Positions 25,656-33,647 of a DNA stretch of 64,000 nt are shown piece after piece. The stretch lies in the NCBI RefSeq assembly GCF_900114455.1, contig NZ_FOTC01000001.1, forward strand, positions 310,001 to 374,000, read 5' to 3'. The position numbers and the translations under genes were made by a program. Under the pieces are notes generated by a model. That model did no database searches, was not told the DNA's origin, and saw only the letters and a list, made by a program, of their open reading frames with translations. Every line of letters starts with the position of its first letter. Within the stretch, counting starts at the first letter, position 1. Source of the stretch: Halogranum rubrum (GTDB taxonomy: Archaea; Halobacteriota; Halobacteria; Halobacteriales; Haloferacaceae).

Positions 25656-26152
25656 GCGACCCTTCTGAACCGGGCAGAGCGTGGGTGTTCGGCGACAACA
25701 TCGACACCGACCAGATCACGCCGTCGCGGTTCATCGTCTCGTCGGACCCCGACGAACTCGCGACGCACGCCTTCGAGGACCTCAGACCGGAGTTCTCCGG
25801 AAAAGTCGAGACGGGCGACTTCGTCGTCGCTGGCGAGAACTTTGGGAGCGGCTCCTCGCGCGAGCACTCGCCGCTCTCGCTCGTCGGCGCGGGCGTCTCG
25901 GGCGTCATCGCGCAGTCGTTCGCGCGCATCTTCTTCCGCAACGCCATCAACCTCGGCCTTCCGGTACTCATCTGTCCGGGGGCGGACGCCATCGACGACG
26001 GCGACGAGGTCAGTATGGACATCGACGCGGGTATCGTCCACAACCACACGAAAGGCGAGCAGTACGACGCGGAGGCGCTTCCCGAGTTCCTCCAGACGCT
26101 CGTCGAACAGGGCGGGTTGAAGGCGTACACGAAGGCGAAACTCAGCGAGTAG
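25652..26152 (+). CDS. Aconitase-family hydro-lyase, small swivel subunit (LeuD-like)
   Basis: 166 residues. Begins with AWVFGDNIDTDQITPSRF, the conserved LeuD N-terminus, and carries GENFGSGSSREHSPLSL, the substrate-binding loop of the swivel domain, near residues 63-80. It forms a heterodimer with the large subunit immediately upstream. The specificity loop between TPSRF and the next helix (IVSSDPDELATHAFEDL) is neither the YLRT of LeuD nor a clear homoaconitase version, in line with a different substrate. Confidence 0.88.
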   Translation: MSDPSEPGRAWVFGDNIDTDQITPSRFIVSSDPDELATHAFEDLRPEFSGKVETGDFVVAGENFGSGSSREHSPLSLVGAGVSGVIAQSFARIFFRNAINLGLPVLICPGADAIDDGDEVSMDIDAGIVHNHTKGEQYDAEALPEFLQTLVEQGGLKAYTKAKLSE

Positions 26153-26156
26153 ACAC

Positions 26157-26180
26157 TCGGGCATTCGGGCATTCGGGCAG
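26157..26180. repeat. Three tandem 8-bp units after the LeuD-like gene
   Basis: The unit TCGGGCAT occurs twice and is followed by TCGGGCAG. It lies between the LeuD-like gene and the converging MFS gene; further TCGGCGGGCAG and ACGGGCACG echoes follow. Probably slippage-derived, no function evident. Confidence 0.5.
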
Positions 26181-26295
26181 TGGGTCGGCGGGCAGTAGAC
26201 GGGCACGCGGTTCAGGGCAGCAGAAACGGGCACGTGGTTAGAGAGAGGCACCCGATTTACGCGCGACGTTCGACCCGACTTTTTCGAGGAATCTG

Positions 26296-27558
26296 CTAGA
26301 GGTCCCAGTAGAGCAATCCGGCGGCGACGAGGAGACAGACCGCGAGTCCGGCGAAGGCGACGACGTAGTTCGCGTACGTCGCCGTGATTCCGACGTAGGC
26401 CGGGCCGAGCGCGTTCGCCCCCAAGAAGAGCGCACGTGCCGCCCCGAGGTCGGCGCCCATGCCGCCGTCGGGGGCGTTGTCGACGATGATGGTGTCGGCC
26501 AGCGGAAACTCCATCTTGTAGCCGAGTGCGAGGACGGCGATACTGGCGTAGACGAGGAGCGGCGTCTGGACGAACGAGAGGATACCGAGGGCAACGGCGG
26601 CGACGAGGAGGCCGACGACGGCGATAGACTCTCGACTAAAGCGGTCGCTCACGTCGCCAGCGACGGGCTTGATGGCGAGACCGACCACGAAGACGATGGC
26701 GAACGACGCGCTGGCGAGTTCTTGGGAGAACGACTTGGACTCGATGAGAAAGGTCGGAAAGAAGTTGATGAAGCCGCCGACCATGAAGTAGAAGAGCGAG
26801 AAGGCGACGAGCGTCCGGCGTTGGGCGGGGCTGGCGACGAGTCGACGAACCGTCCCCGTCGCGTCGAGCGTCGGTCGTGCGACGGTGTAGCCTTCCGTCG
26901 ACCAGTGGACGAAGAGGAGCGTGAGACCGACGAGGAGCAGCGCTACGGGGACGAACGGCGTTCGCCACGTGGCGTAGGTGAGTGCAAGAATCGCCACGCC
27001 GGAGGCGAGCAGACCACCGAAGTCCGTCCCGGCAGCGTAGAGGCCCATCGCACGCCCGCGGCGTTCGACGAAGAGGTCCGAGAGGAGTGCTCGCGACGGG
27101 ATGGCGAAGAGCCCTTTCCCGAGGCCGGTGACGGCGGCGGCGAGGACGAACCCCGCGAGGCCACCGGCTAGCCCGAACGTCGTGAACCCGAGGACCAGGA
27201 CGACGAGACCGGGGACGATGAGGGTGGCGCGGGTCCAACGGTCGGAGAACTCGCCGCCGGGGTACTGCGTAATCGCGTAGATGCCCTGAAAGAGCGCGAG
27301 TGCCACGCCAGCCGTCGCCTCGGTGATGCCGAGGTCGGCGATAATCGTCGGCAAGAGTGGCGACAGAAGGAATCGGCCCAACTGGAGGACGCCCCACGCG
27401 AGCGAGAGCGTCGCAAGCATCCGGCCAGGATAGCCAGCGAACAACCGTTCTGTCGACGCCGACACTCGTGTCACAGGCTTCGTTCGACGCGGGAGTATCA
27501 GTGGATTTCGGTTGCGGCCAGCGACCATCGGCTCTGTAGTCGCTCTCTCTCTCTGCAT
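26296..27558 (-). CDS. MFS transporter
   Basis: 420 residues with about 12 membrane segments. EFSDRWTRATLIVPGLVVLVLGF is a loop 2-3 motif of the major facilitator superfamily, and SDRFSRESIAVVGLL is its repeat in the second half. An inner ATG 30 bases downstream would give MVAGRNRN and is possible; I keep the longer form. It faces the hydratase genes with converging ends and likely moves a substrate or product of the island, which is inference from position only. Confidence 0.85.
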   Translation of the reverse strand: MQRERATTEPMVAGRNRNPLILPRRTKPVTRVSASTERLFAGYPGRMLATLSLAWGVLQLGRFLLSPLLPTIIADLGITEATAGVALALFQGIYAITQYPGGEFSDRWTRATLIVPGLVVLVLGFTTFGLAGGLAGFVLAAAVTGLGKGLFAIPSRALLSDLFVERRGRAMGLYAAGTDFGGLLASGVAILALTYATWRTPFVPVALLLVGLTLLFVHWSTEGYTVARPTLDATGTVRRLVASPAQRRTLVAFSLFYFMVGGFINFFPTFLIESKSFSQELASASFAIVFVVGLAIKPVAGDVSDRFSRESIAVVGLLVAAVALGILSFVQTPLLVYASIAVLALGYKMEFPLADTIIVDNAPDGGMGADLGAARALFLGANALGPAYVGITATYANYVVAFAGLAVCLLVAAGLLYWDL

Positions 27559-27631
27559 AGCTGTTCAAAAGTTACTGGACACACACTCTATCGTCGATAG
27601 ATATCTCTGTGAGACCGGCGACTCAGTTAAT

Positions 27632-27652
27632 ACATAGATATCGTGTCTATGT
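27632..27652. promoter_or_regulatory. Inverted repeat in AT-rich gap (possible operator)
   Basis: ACATAGA and TCTATGT form perfect 7-base arms separated by 7 bases. The element lies about 75 bases before the MFS start and in the AT-rich gap between MFS and the Bat-type regulator. The remaining roughly 250 bases of this gap show no gene. Confidence 0.35.
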
Positions 27653-27813
27653 GCTCTAACACGGCTTTTCAATTCTGTATGTCGAACTATATGGAGAAAA
27701 GCACGCCATTCAGCTGTTATTATAAATGTCATACAATTTATAGAAGAGTTCCCGTACGGTGTCTGTTCCAAAGAGTTCTAACAATTTTCTCAGTTATCAT
27801 CATCTCTCTTCGC

Positions 27814-28479
27814 CTACTGCTGTCGAAGGTACGCTTGGGCGAGTTTCGCTTCGATGCGTTGGAGATGTTCGCTCACCGTTCCCGCCGCGAGGTCGAGTTC
27901 CGCGGCGAGTTCTCGGTGGGTCGTCTGGCGCGGGACCTCGTAGTAGCCCGCTCGAACGGCGAGGTCGAAGACTTCGTGTTGCCGGTCGGTCAGAAGGTCC
28001 GCGAGGACTCCCGTGTCGGGTCGGTACTCGCCGATTCGTTCGAGCGTGAACCCGATTACTGGCGGGAGGTTCGAGACGGCCTGCTGAATCGCTCGGTCGG
28101 TGCCGATGACCGTCAGATGGAGGCCGCGAACGTCGCCGTCGTCGAAGTAGTGAATCGGCCAGTCGACGACGATTTCGTGGTCGTGGAGCGTCCCGAGGAG
28201 GTCGTCGACGAGACCAGCACTCCGACACTGGACGTACGCGACGCCGTGGTCGTCCGCCCCCGTCACGTCGGAGGCGAGGACATCGGGGGTCTCGTCCAAG
28301 AGCGTCGCCGCTCGGTCGAGGTCGCCGCGGAGTTCGAGGAGTTCGACGTACTGTCCGGTCGGACCGGGACTGACATAGTGAATCGCCTCGACGGTGACCG
28401 TCTCGTCGTGAGCGAAGATGTCGTCGACCGGGTGGACTGCGCCGTCGGTCCAACTCAGGGTAACTGTCGCGTAGCGCAT
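27814..28479 (-). CDS. Bat-type HTH transcriptional regulator
   Basis: 221 residues. The C-terminal block LTDRQHEVFDLAVRAGYYEVPRQTTHRELAAELDLAAGTVSEHLQRIEAKL is the HTH_10 domain of bacterio-opsin-activator-like proteins; the N-terminal ~150 residues are a beta-rich sensory part (bacterio-opsin activator GAF-like region). Such regulators are widespread in haloarchaea. It is divergent from the P450 gene with about 130 bases between starts, so control of the P450 is a reasonable inference. Confidence 0.88.
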   Translation of the reverse strand: MRYATVTLSWTDGAVHPVDDIFAHDETVTVEAIHYVSPGPTGQYVELLELRGDLDRAATLLDETPDVLASDVTGADDHGVAYVQCRSAGLVDDLLGTLHDHEIVVDWPIHYFDDGDVRGLHLTVIGTDRAIQQAVSNLPPVIGFTLERIGEYRPDTGVLADLLTDRQHEVFDLAVRAGYYEVPRQTTHRELAAELDLAAGTVSEHLQRIEAKLAQAYLRQQ

Positions 28480-28550
28480 CGTGTGTGGGTTGTGTTCGTT
28501 CGCTGTCTACCCGCACTGTTCATCTTGACCGAAGGGTCACTCGGCGACCT

Positions 28551-28558
28551 ACTTAAAC
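28551..28558 (+). promoter_or_regulatory. TATA-like box of the cytochrome P450 gene
   Basis: ACTTAAAC lies about 60 bases before the P450 ATG in the divergent region. The GTTTAAGT reading of the same site could also serve the Bat-type regulator gene on the other strand. Confidence 0.45.
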
Positions 28559-28612
28559 ACACCTAGCATGCTCGGAAACAGATAGAGGGACCGTGCGGAC
28601 GAAGAGAGTGTA

Positions 28613-29959
28613 ATGAGCAACGAGACACCGCCGGTGTCGACCGAGATGCCGCCCGGCCCCGACGGGCTACCACTCGTCGGCAACTATCCCGCGTTCGTAC
28701 GTCGTCCGTTCGAGTTCATGACCCAGAACGCCGCCGAGTACGGCGACATCGTCGGCTGGGAGGAACTCGACGGCCCCATCTACCAGTTGAACCACCCCGA
28801 CCACATCGAACAGGTGCTCGTCCAGAACAACCAGAACTACATCAAGGGTGACGCCTTCCAGCGGACGCTCTCGCCGATTACGGGCGACGGAATCCTGAAC
28901 AGCGAGGGGGCCGTCTGGCGACGGAACCGCCACCTCATCCAACCTGCGTTCGGCCCGAGTCGCATCAGCGAGTACGCCGAGATGATGACCGACGCCACCG
29001 AGGAGTTGCTGGCAACGTGGGGCGACGGCGAGACACGACTCATCCACGACGACATGATGGACGTGACGCTCCGCATCGTCGCCCAGGCGCTCTTCGGCGT
29101 CGACATCGACGACTACGTCGACGAGGTGGGGCTCGCACTGGAGGAGTTCATGGAGGCTTCCGAGAGTCTCTCACACTACGTCCTCCCGGAGAACGTTCCG
29201 ACGCCGTCGCGGCGTCGGATTCGACACGCCCGTGAACGACTGGACAACGTCGTCTACGACATCATCGAACAGCGACGGGAGAACCCCGGCGAGCGAGACG
29301 TCATCTCGATGTTGCTCTCCGTGAGTGACGACGAAGGCGACGGCCTCTCGACGGAGCAGATTCGCGACGAGGTGGTCACGCTCCTCCTCGCCGGTCACGA
29401 GACGACAGCCCTGTCGCTGACGTTCACCGCCTACGCGCTCGCACGCCACCCCGAAGTCGAGAAGCGACTCGTCGCCGAACTCGACGAGGTGTTGGACGGC
29501 GAGACGCCGACGATGGCGGACCTCGCCGAGTTGCCCTACACCGAACAGGTGGTCAAAGAGTCGATGCGTCTGTATCCGCCGGTTCCGGGTATCGTCCGCG
29601 AACCGGTCAAACCCGACATCATCGGTGGGTACGAGATCCCTGCCGGTGCGACGATTCGCATGCACCAGTGGGTCGTCCACCGCGACGCTCGATGGTACGA
29701 CGACCCTCTCGCGTTCGACCCGAGTCGGTGGACGAAGGAGTTCGAAAAGTCGCTCCCGAAACTGGCGTACTTCCCCTTCGCCGCCGGACCGAGACGGTGT
29801 ATCGGTGACCGCTTCGCCATGCTCGAAGCGCGACTGCTCTTGGCGACCATCTACCAACAGTACCACCTCGAACTCACGCCAGACACGGAGTTGAACCTCG
29901 CAGCGTCGGTGACGGCCCGCCCGAAAGACCCGGTGCGGATGACCGTCCACCGTCGGTAA
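28613..29959 (+). CDS. Cytochrome P450
   Basis: 448 residues. The I-helix oxygen motif AGHETTALSL, the K-helix EXXR in KESMRLYPP, and the heme-binding FAAGPRRCIGDRFAM with the axial Cys are all intact. There is no N-terminal membrane anchor, so the protein is soluble. The sequence resembles fatty-acid-type and CYP174-like haloarchaeal P450s. It needs electron transfer partners, which are not encoded next to it. Substrate unknown. Confidence 0.95.
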   Translation: MSNETPPVSTEMPPGPDGLPLVGNYPAFVRRPFEFMTQNAAEYGDIVGWEELDGPIYQLNHPDHIEQVLVQNNQNYIKGDAFQRTLSPITGDGILNSEGAVWRRNRHLIQPAFGPSRISEYAEMMTDATEELLATWGDGETRLIHDDMMDVTLRIVAQALFGVDIDDYVDEVGLALEEFMEASESLSHYVLPENVPTPSRRRIRHARERLDNVVYDIIEQRRENPGERDVISMLLSVSDDEGDGLSTEQIRDEVVTLLLAGHETTALSLTFTAYALARHPEVEKRLVAELDEVLDGETPTMADLAELPYTEQVVKESMRLYPPVPGIVREPVKPDIIGGYEIPAGATIRMHQWVVHRDARWYDDPLAFDPSRWTKEFEKSLPKLAYFPFAAGPRRCIGDRFAMLEARLLLATIYQQYHLELTPDTELNLAASVTARPKDPVRMTVHRR

Positions 29960-30090
29960 CGCCGACGAACGCGCCTCACCGACTGTTCGTCGTCCGACAC
30001 TCGACGTACCCTCTTTTCGTCCGTCTCTCGTCGTCCGATAGGCTCGCCCGAATCTGCAGAAATGGATGAATGTTCAGTATATATCTGATT

Positions 30091-30118
30091 AACAATGAAA
30101 ACGATAATGTAAATTGTT
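30091..30118. promoter_or_regulatory. AT-rich promoter with inverted repeat before the GntP permease
   Basis: AACAAT and ATTGTT are 6-base arms about 16 bases apart. They lie just downstream of a TATA-like AGTATATATC (about 30077-30086), so the repeat covers the expected transcription start. A repressor site is possible. Confidence 0.35.
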
Positions 30119-30168
30119 CCGTATAGAAATTATTTTCAATGCACTACCACACCGACAACACGGCACAC

Positions 30169-31575
30169 ATGGCGATCGAATTTGCACATAGTCCGCTTCT
30201 GACGTTCGGAATCGGACTCGCGCTGGTCGTATTACTACTCGTCGTCTGGGACCTCCCGGCGTTCGTCGGGTTGGCACTCGCTGCGTTCTCCGTCGGCGTC
30301 GTGAACGCAGTGTTCGTCCCCGACTTCGCACTCGCGCAAGCGGCGACGCAGACGGCAACCGCGTTCGGGAACGGGATGGCCGGTATCGGGATACCCATCC
30401 TGATGGCTGCCATCATCGGGAAGTCGATGCTCGAAAGCGGTTCTGCGCAACGCGTCGTCCGGACGTTCCAGTCGCTCGTCGGCAAGGAGAACTCGGACGT
30501 CGCACTCTGGGGCAGTTCGACGATTCTCGCGATTCCGGTGTTCTTCGACAGCGTCTTCTACCTGCTCGCGCCGCTCGCTCGCTCGATGCGCGCGCGGATG
30601 GGAAAGAACTACGCGCTCTACATCGTCGTCGTCGGTGCCGGTGCCGCGACGGCCCACGTGTTCGTCCCGCCGACGCCCGGCCCGCTGGCCGTCGCCAGCG
30701 AGATTGGGTCCGACCTCGGTATGACGATGGTCATCGGCGTCGCCGTCGCCGCCCCCTCGGCAACGATGGGCGGTCTCGTCTACGGTCGCTGGATCAACAA
30801 GCGACTCGACATCCCGCTTCGCGACTCGATGGGGACGACGCGAGAAGAACTCGAAGAACGCGCACAGCGCGATTCGAGCACGCTCCCGAGTTTCCTCGAA
30901 GCTGTCGGCCCAATCGTCGTCGCCGTCGCCCTCGTCGGCGCGTCGACGGCCATCGGCCCGCTCCAGCAGGTCCTTCCCGGCTTCGCAGGCTTGTTCGCCA
31001 CACTCGAACCCCTCGTCGCGTTCCTCGGCGACAAGAACGTCGCGCTCACCGCTGCGGCCCTTCTCGCGGCGTACATCTACCTCCGCTGGACCGACCTCTC
31101 ACGCTCCGAGTGGGAGGGCGAACTCACCGAGGCGCTGAAGAGCGGTGGCAACATCGCCGCCATCACTGCGATGGGTGGCGCGTTCGGTGCACTGCTCGCC
31201 GCCTCCGGCATCGGTTCGTACCTCGCGGGGAGTCTCCAGAACATCGGTATCGGACTCCTCATCACGGCGTGGCTCATCGCCGCCATCGTCCGTATCGCAC
31301 AGGGTTCGGCGACAGCAGCGATGCTCACCGCCGCCGGTATCATGGCCCCCTTGACCGGCCAACTCGACGTTCACGCGGCGTATCTCGTGATGGCTATCGG
31401 CGCCGGTGGAAACATCTGCTCGTGGTACCCTGACTCCGGCTTCTGGCTCGTCAAGGAGATCGGTGGACTGACGCAGGCCGAGACGCTCAAGACGTGGACT
31501 GTGGTGACGACGATTATCTCCGTCACCGGTCTCGTCTCTGTCCTCATCCTCTCGACTATCTTCCCGCTGGCCTAA
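30169..31575 (+). CDS. GntP-family permease (gluconate/organic acid:H+ symporter type)
   Basis: 468 residues from the ATG giving MAIEFAHSPLLTFGIGLALVVLLLV; an ATG 30 bases upstream would add ten polar residues. About 12 hydrophobic segments. Landmarks of the GntP/DctM-like gluconate family include FFDSVFYLLAPLARSMRARMGKNYALYIV, HVFVPPTPGPLAVASEIG and GSATAAMLTAAGIMAP. Members carry gluconate, glycerate, fructuronate and related hydroxyacids. It stands alone between P450 and two hypothetical genes, so the substrate is open. Confidence 0.9.
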   Translation: MAIEFAHSPLLTFGIGLALVVLLLVVWDLPAFVGLALAAFSVGVVNAVFVPDFALAQAATQTATAFGNGMAGIGIPILMAAIIGKSMLESGSAQRVVRTFQSLVGKENSDVALWGSSTILAIPVFFDSVFYLLAPLARSMRARMGKNYALYIVVVGAGAATAHVFVPPTPGPLAVASEIGSDLGMTMVIGVAVAAPSATMGGLVYGRWINKRLDIPLRDSMGTTREELEERAQRDSSTLPSFLEAVGPIVVAVALVGASTAIGPLQQVLPGFAGLFATLEPLVAFLGDKNVALTAAALLAAYIYLRWTDLSRSEWEGELTEALKSGGNIAAITAMGGAFGALLAASGIGSYLAGSLQNIGIGLLITAWLIAAIVRIAQGSATAAMLTAAGIMAPLTGQLDVHAAYLVMAIGAGGNICSWYPDSGFWLVKEIGGLTQAETLKTWTVVTTIISVTGLVSVLILSTIFPLA

Positions 31576-31726
31576 CTGGGCTAGCGTCCTGCGGTCTTTC
31601 TCGGTTCTGTCGCTGACTCTTCTTGACTCTTCACCGCCTCTCTGTCGTTCTCGACGCCACATTCCCCGACCAGCCGTGCGTACGACGGCCACAGCACATA
31701 CGTACGTCGCAGGTCTCCGTGTAGCC

Positions 31727-32080
31727 ATGACAGACGAAGAACTCGGACAGGCCACCATCGTCTACGAAGACCCCAACGAGGGGACTGTCGAGAAGACGGT
31801 CGACAACGAACACATCGCGTACTTTCAAGACCACTGGATTCTCAAGACCGACGAACAGGACGACCGCGACATCGTCCGGCGGATTCCGCTCCAGAACGTC
31901 TACTACGTCGAGCGCTCCGTCGAGGAGTTCGAAGAAGAGGTGGCGACGGTCCGAAACCAAGTCGAGTCGTGCGCTGGCAACCTCCGAGAGCGACTGTTCG
32001 GGAGCGAACAACAGGACGACGGCGAGACGGAGAGTCTGACTATCGACGTCGGCGAGGACTCCGACGACGACAGTCGGTAG
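31727..32080 (+). CDS. Small acidic hypothetical protein
   Basis: 117 residues from the ATG giving MTDEELGQATIVYEDP; a start 51 bases earlier is less likely. Strongly acidic, with a beta-rich first half (TVDNEHIAYFQDHWILKT, RRIPLQNVYYVERSVEEFEEEV) and an Asp/Glu/Ser tail. No signal peptide or membrane segment. Amino-acid use is typical of real haloarchaeal genes. Family not recognised. Confidence 0.65.
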   Translation: MTDEELGQATIVYEDPNEGTVEKTVDNEHIAYFQDHWILKTDEQDDRDIVRRIPLQNVYYVERSVEEFEEEVATVRNQVESCAGNLRERLFGSEQQDDGETESLTIDVGEDSDDDSR

Positions 32081-32272
32081 TCTCACTCTCAACCGACGGC
32101 AACGAATCGGCTCGGCTACGTTTGTACTGCTGTTGTCGCCTGTCTCTCGGTGCTGTCGAGCAGTGGGTGAGAGCCACGCTTCCGATGAGGTTACGGACTC
32201 ATTCACGAGTTGCTGAGTGGTGACGATTCTCGCTGTCGCTTCGGGTGCCAGAACACATCGGCTGATAACTAC

Positions 32273-33541
32273 TCATCTCTTCTCCAGTCGCCACCGCTCG
32301 CCAAGTGCATCAGCGACGGTCCCGGGTGCAGTCACGTGGACGACCGATAGTGGGACGTTCGTGTGTCTGTCCTCGTTGTCGACAGCCTCGGGGTCTGGAA
32401 GCGTGAACTGTATCTCTCGCGACTCATCACCGACCGTCTCGAAGGCGAGCGTCTGTGTCCCGAAGCATCTGTCTACCAAGTCCTTCTCGACGGAGAGTCC
32501 AGTGACGGCGTCACGTTCGAGACGTGCTTGTGGGGTGTCCAACACCGTGTCGTGGACGATGAGCACGTCGTCGTAACAGTGGTATTCGACCCAGCCGTAA
32601 CGAACGTAGCGAGCAGTCGCCTGTAGCCCCACGAACGCACCGATGACAGCGAACGGAGCGACCACCAGCGTTGACGGCGCAAAGACGAGGAGCGACACGG
32701 CAATCGCGTAGAACAACAGCACGCCGCTGGTCAGCGAGTACAACACTCCCTGATAGAGTGCGTCGACGAGACGCACTCGCCGAGGTGTACGTACTCGATA
32801 GGTCGGTGCTCCCTCGGGGACGTCGATGGGAACAGGCTCGATCTCTGTCTCGGTGCTCCCGTATAGCCTGTAAAAGACCCCACGGGCGTCTTCGTTTTGC
32901 TGGACCTGCAACGCACGAAGGTCGTACACGAGTTTGCCACCGATAATCACCCACAGGACACCTGCACTCCCGAGTGCGTCACCAAACACGCCAGCAATGA
33001 GCAGGAGCGCTCCGATGCCGAAGAAGTGCTTGAACGAGGCCAACAGGACCGAACGCGGCGAGTGGTCGCGATATCCCCCGGCACGGAAGTAGTCGGTGGC
33101 AGTCTCGATACCCCGACCGACGAATACCCCAAGCCCACCGAGCAGTAGCTGCCTAGCCACGGGGTCCGTGACAACCGGGTCCGAGAGCGCAAACACGCCG
33201 AGGGCGACGGTGAGTTCGAGCGGGGCGAACAGGACAACCGCGACGATGAGCATGGGGAGATTTCGGAGATAGACTGGCGGGAGTGGACCGGGGACCGCCG
33301 TCGACCCGCGTTTTGCTTGCAACGGGGCCAACAGTCGCAGGTTCTCGACGGCGTTGTTCGGACGCTTGGCCGCAAAGGGAAGCTTGACCACTGACCAGAA
33401 CAGCACGGCGACGAGTTCGAGAACGACGACTCCTAACAGTGCAGTCGTCGACCAGCCGAACGCGAGGACGCCGATAGGGGCGATAAGATTCGAGCCGAGT
33501 ACGGCAACGACACCGAGTCGGTACGTGGAGGGCCGTCGCAT
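32273..33541 (-). CDS. Multi-pass membrane protein, possibly DUF6498-type with C-terminal PH-like domain
   Basis: 422 residues. Hydrophobic segments near 10-50, 94-118, 130-150, 165-200 and 260-310 suggest eight or more helices. After about 310, a soluble region (EYHCYDDVLIVHDTVLDTPQARLERDAVTGLSVEK...) looks like a bacterial PH-like beta domain. The early segment KLPFAAKRPNN and the overall layout recall haloarchaeal DUF6498-containing proteins, but I hold this loosely. No operon partner on the same strand. Confidence 0.6.
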   Translation of the reverse strand: MRRPSTYRLGVVAVLGSNLIAPIGVLAFGWSTTALLGVVVLELVAVLFWSVVKLPFAAKRPNNAVENLRLLAPLQAKRGSTAVPGPLPPVYLRNLPMLIVAVVLFAPLELTVALGVFALSDPVVTDPVARQLLLGGLGVFVGRGIETATDYFRAGGYRDHSPRSVLLASFKHFFGIGALLLIAGVFGDALGSAGVLWVIIGGKLVYDLRALQVQQNEDARGVFYRLYGSTETEIEPVPIDVPEGAPTYRVRTPRRVRLVDALYQGVLYSLTSGVLLFYAIAVSLLVFAPSTLVVAPFAVIGAFVGLQATARYVRYGWVEYHCYDDVLIVHDTVLDTPQARLERDAVTGLSVEKDLVDRCFGTQTLAFETVGDESREIQFTLPDPEAVDNEDRHTNVPLSVVHVTAPGTVADALGERWRLEKR

Positions 33542-33647
33542 ACGTCCGGGAGTTACGCGTCAAATATATCACCTGTGACATCGCTCCTCGCAGACCCGAA
33601 CTGGCGGTAGTGACACGAACCTCTGTCAGTTGTAGATCCGCTGTGGG

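Noticed and set aside
24342-26152. Isopropylmalate isomerase of leucine synthesis
   Set aside because: No leuA or leuB nearby and tight coupling to CoA-transferase and lyase; a catabolic hydratase is more likely, although the family assignment stands.
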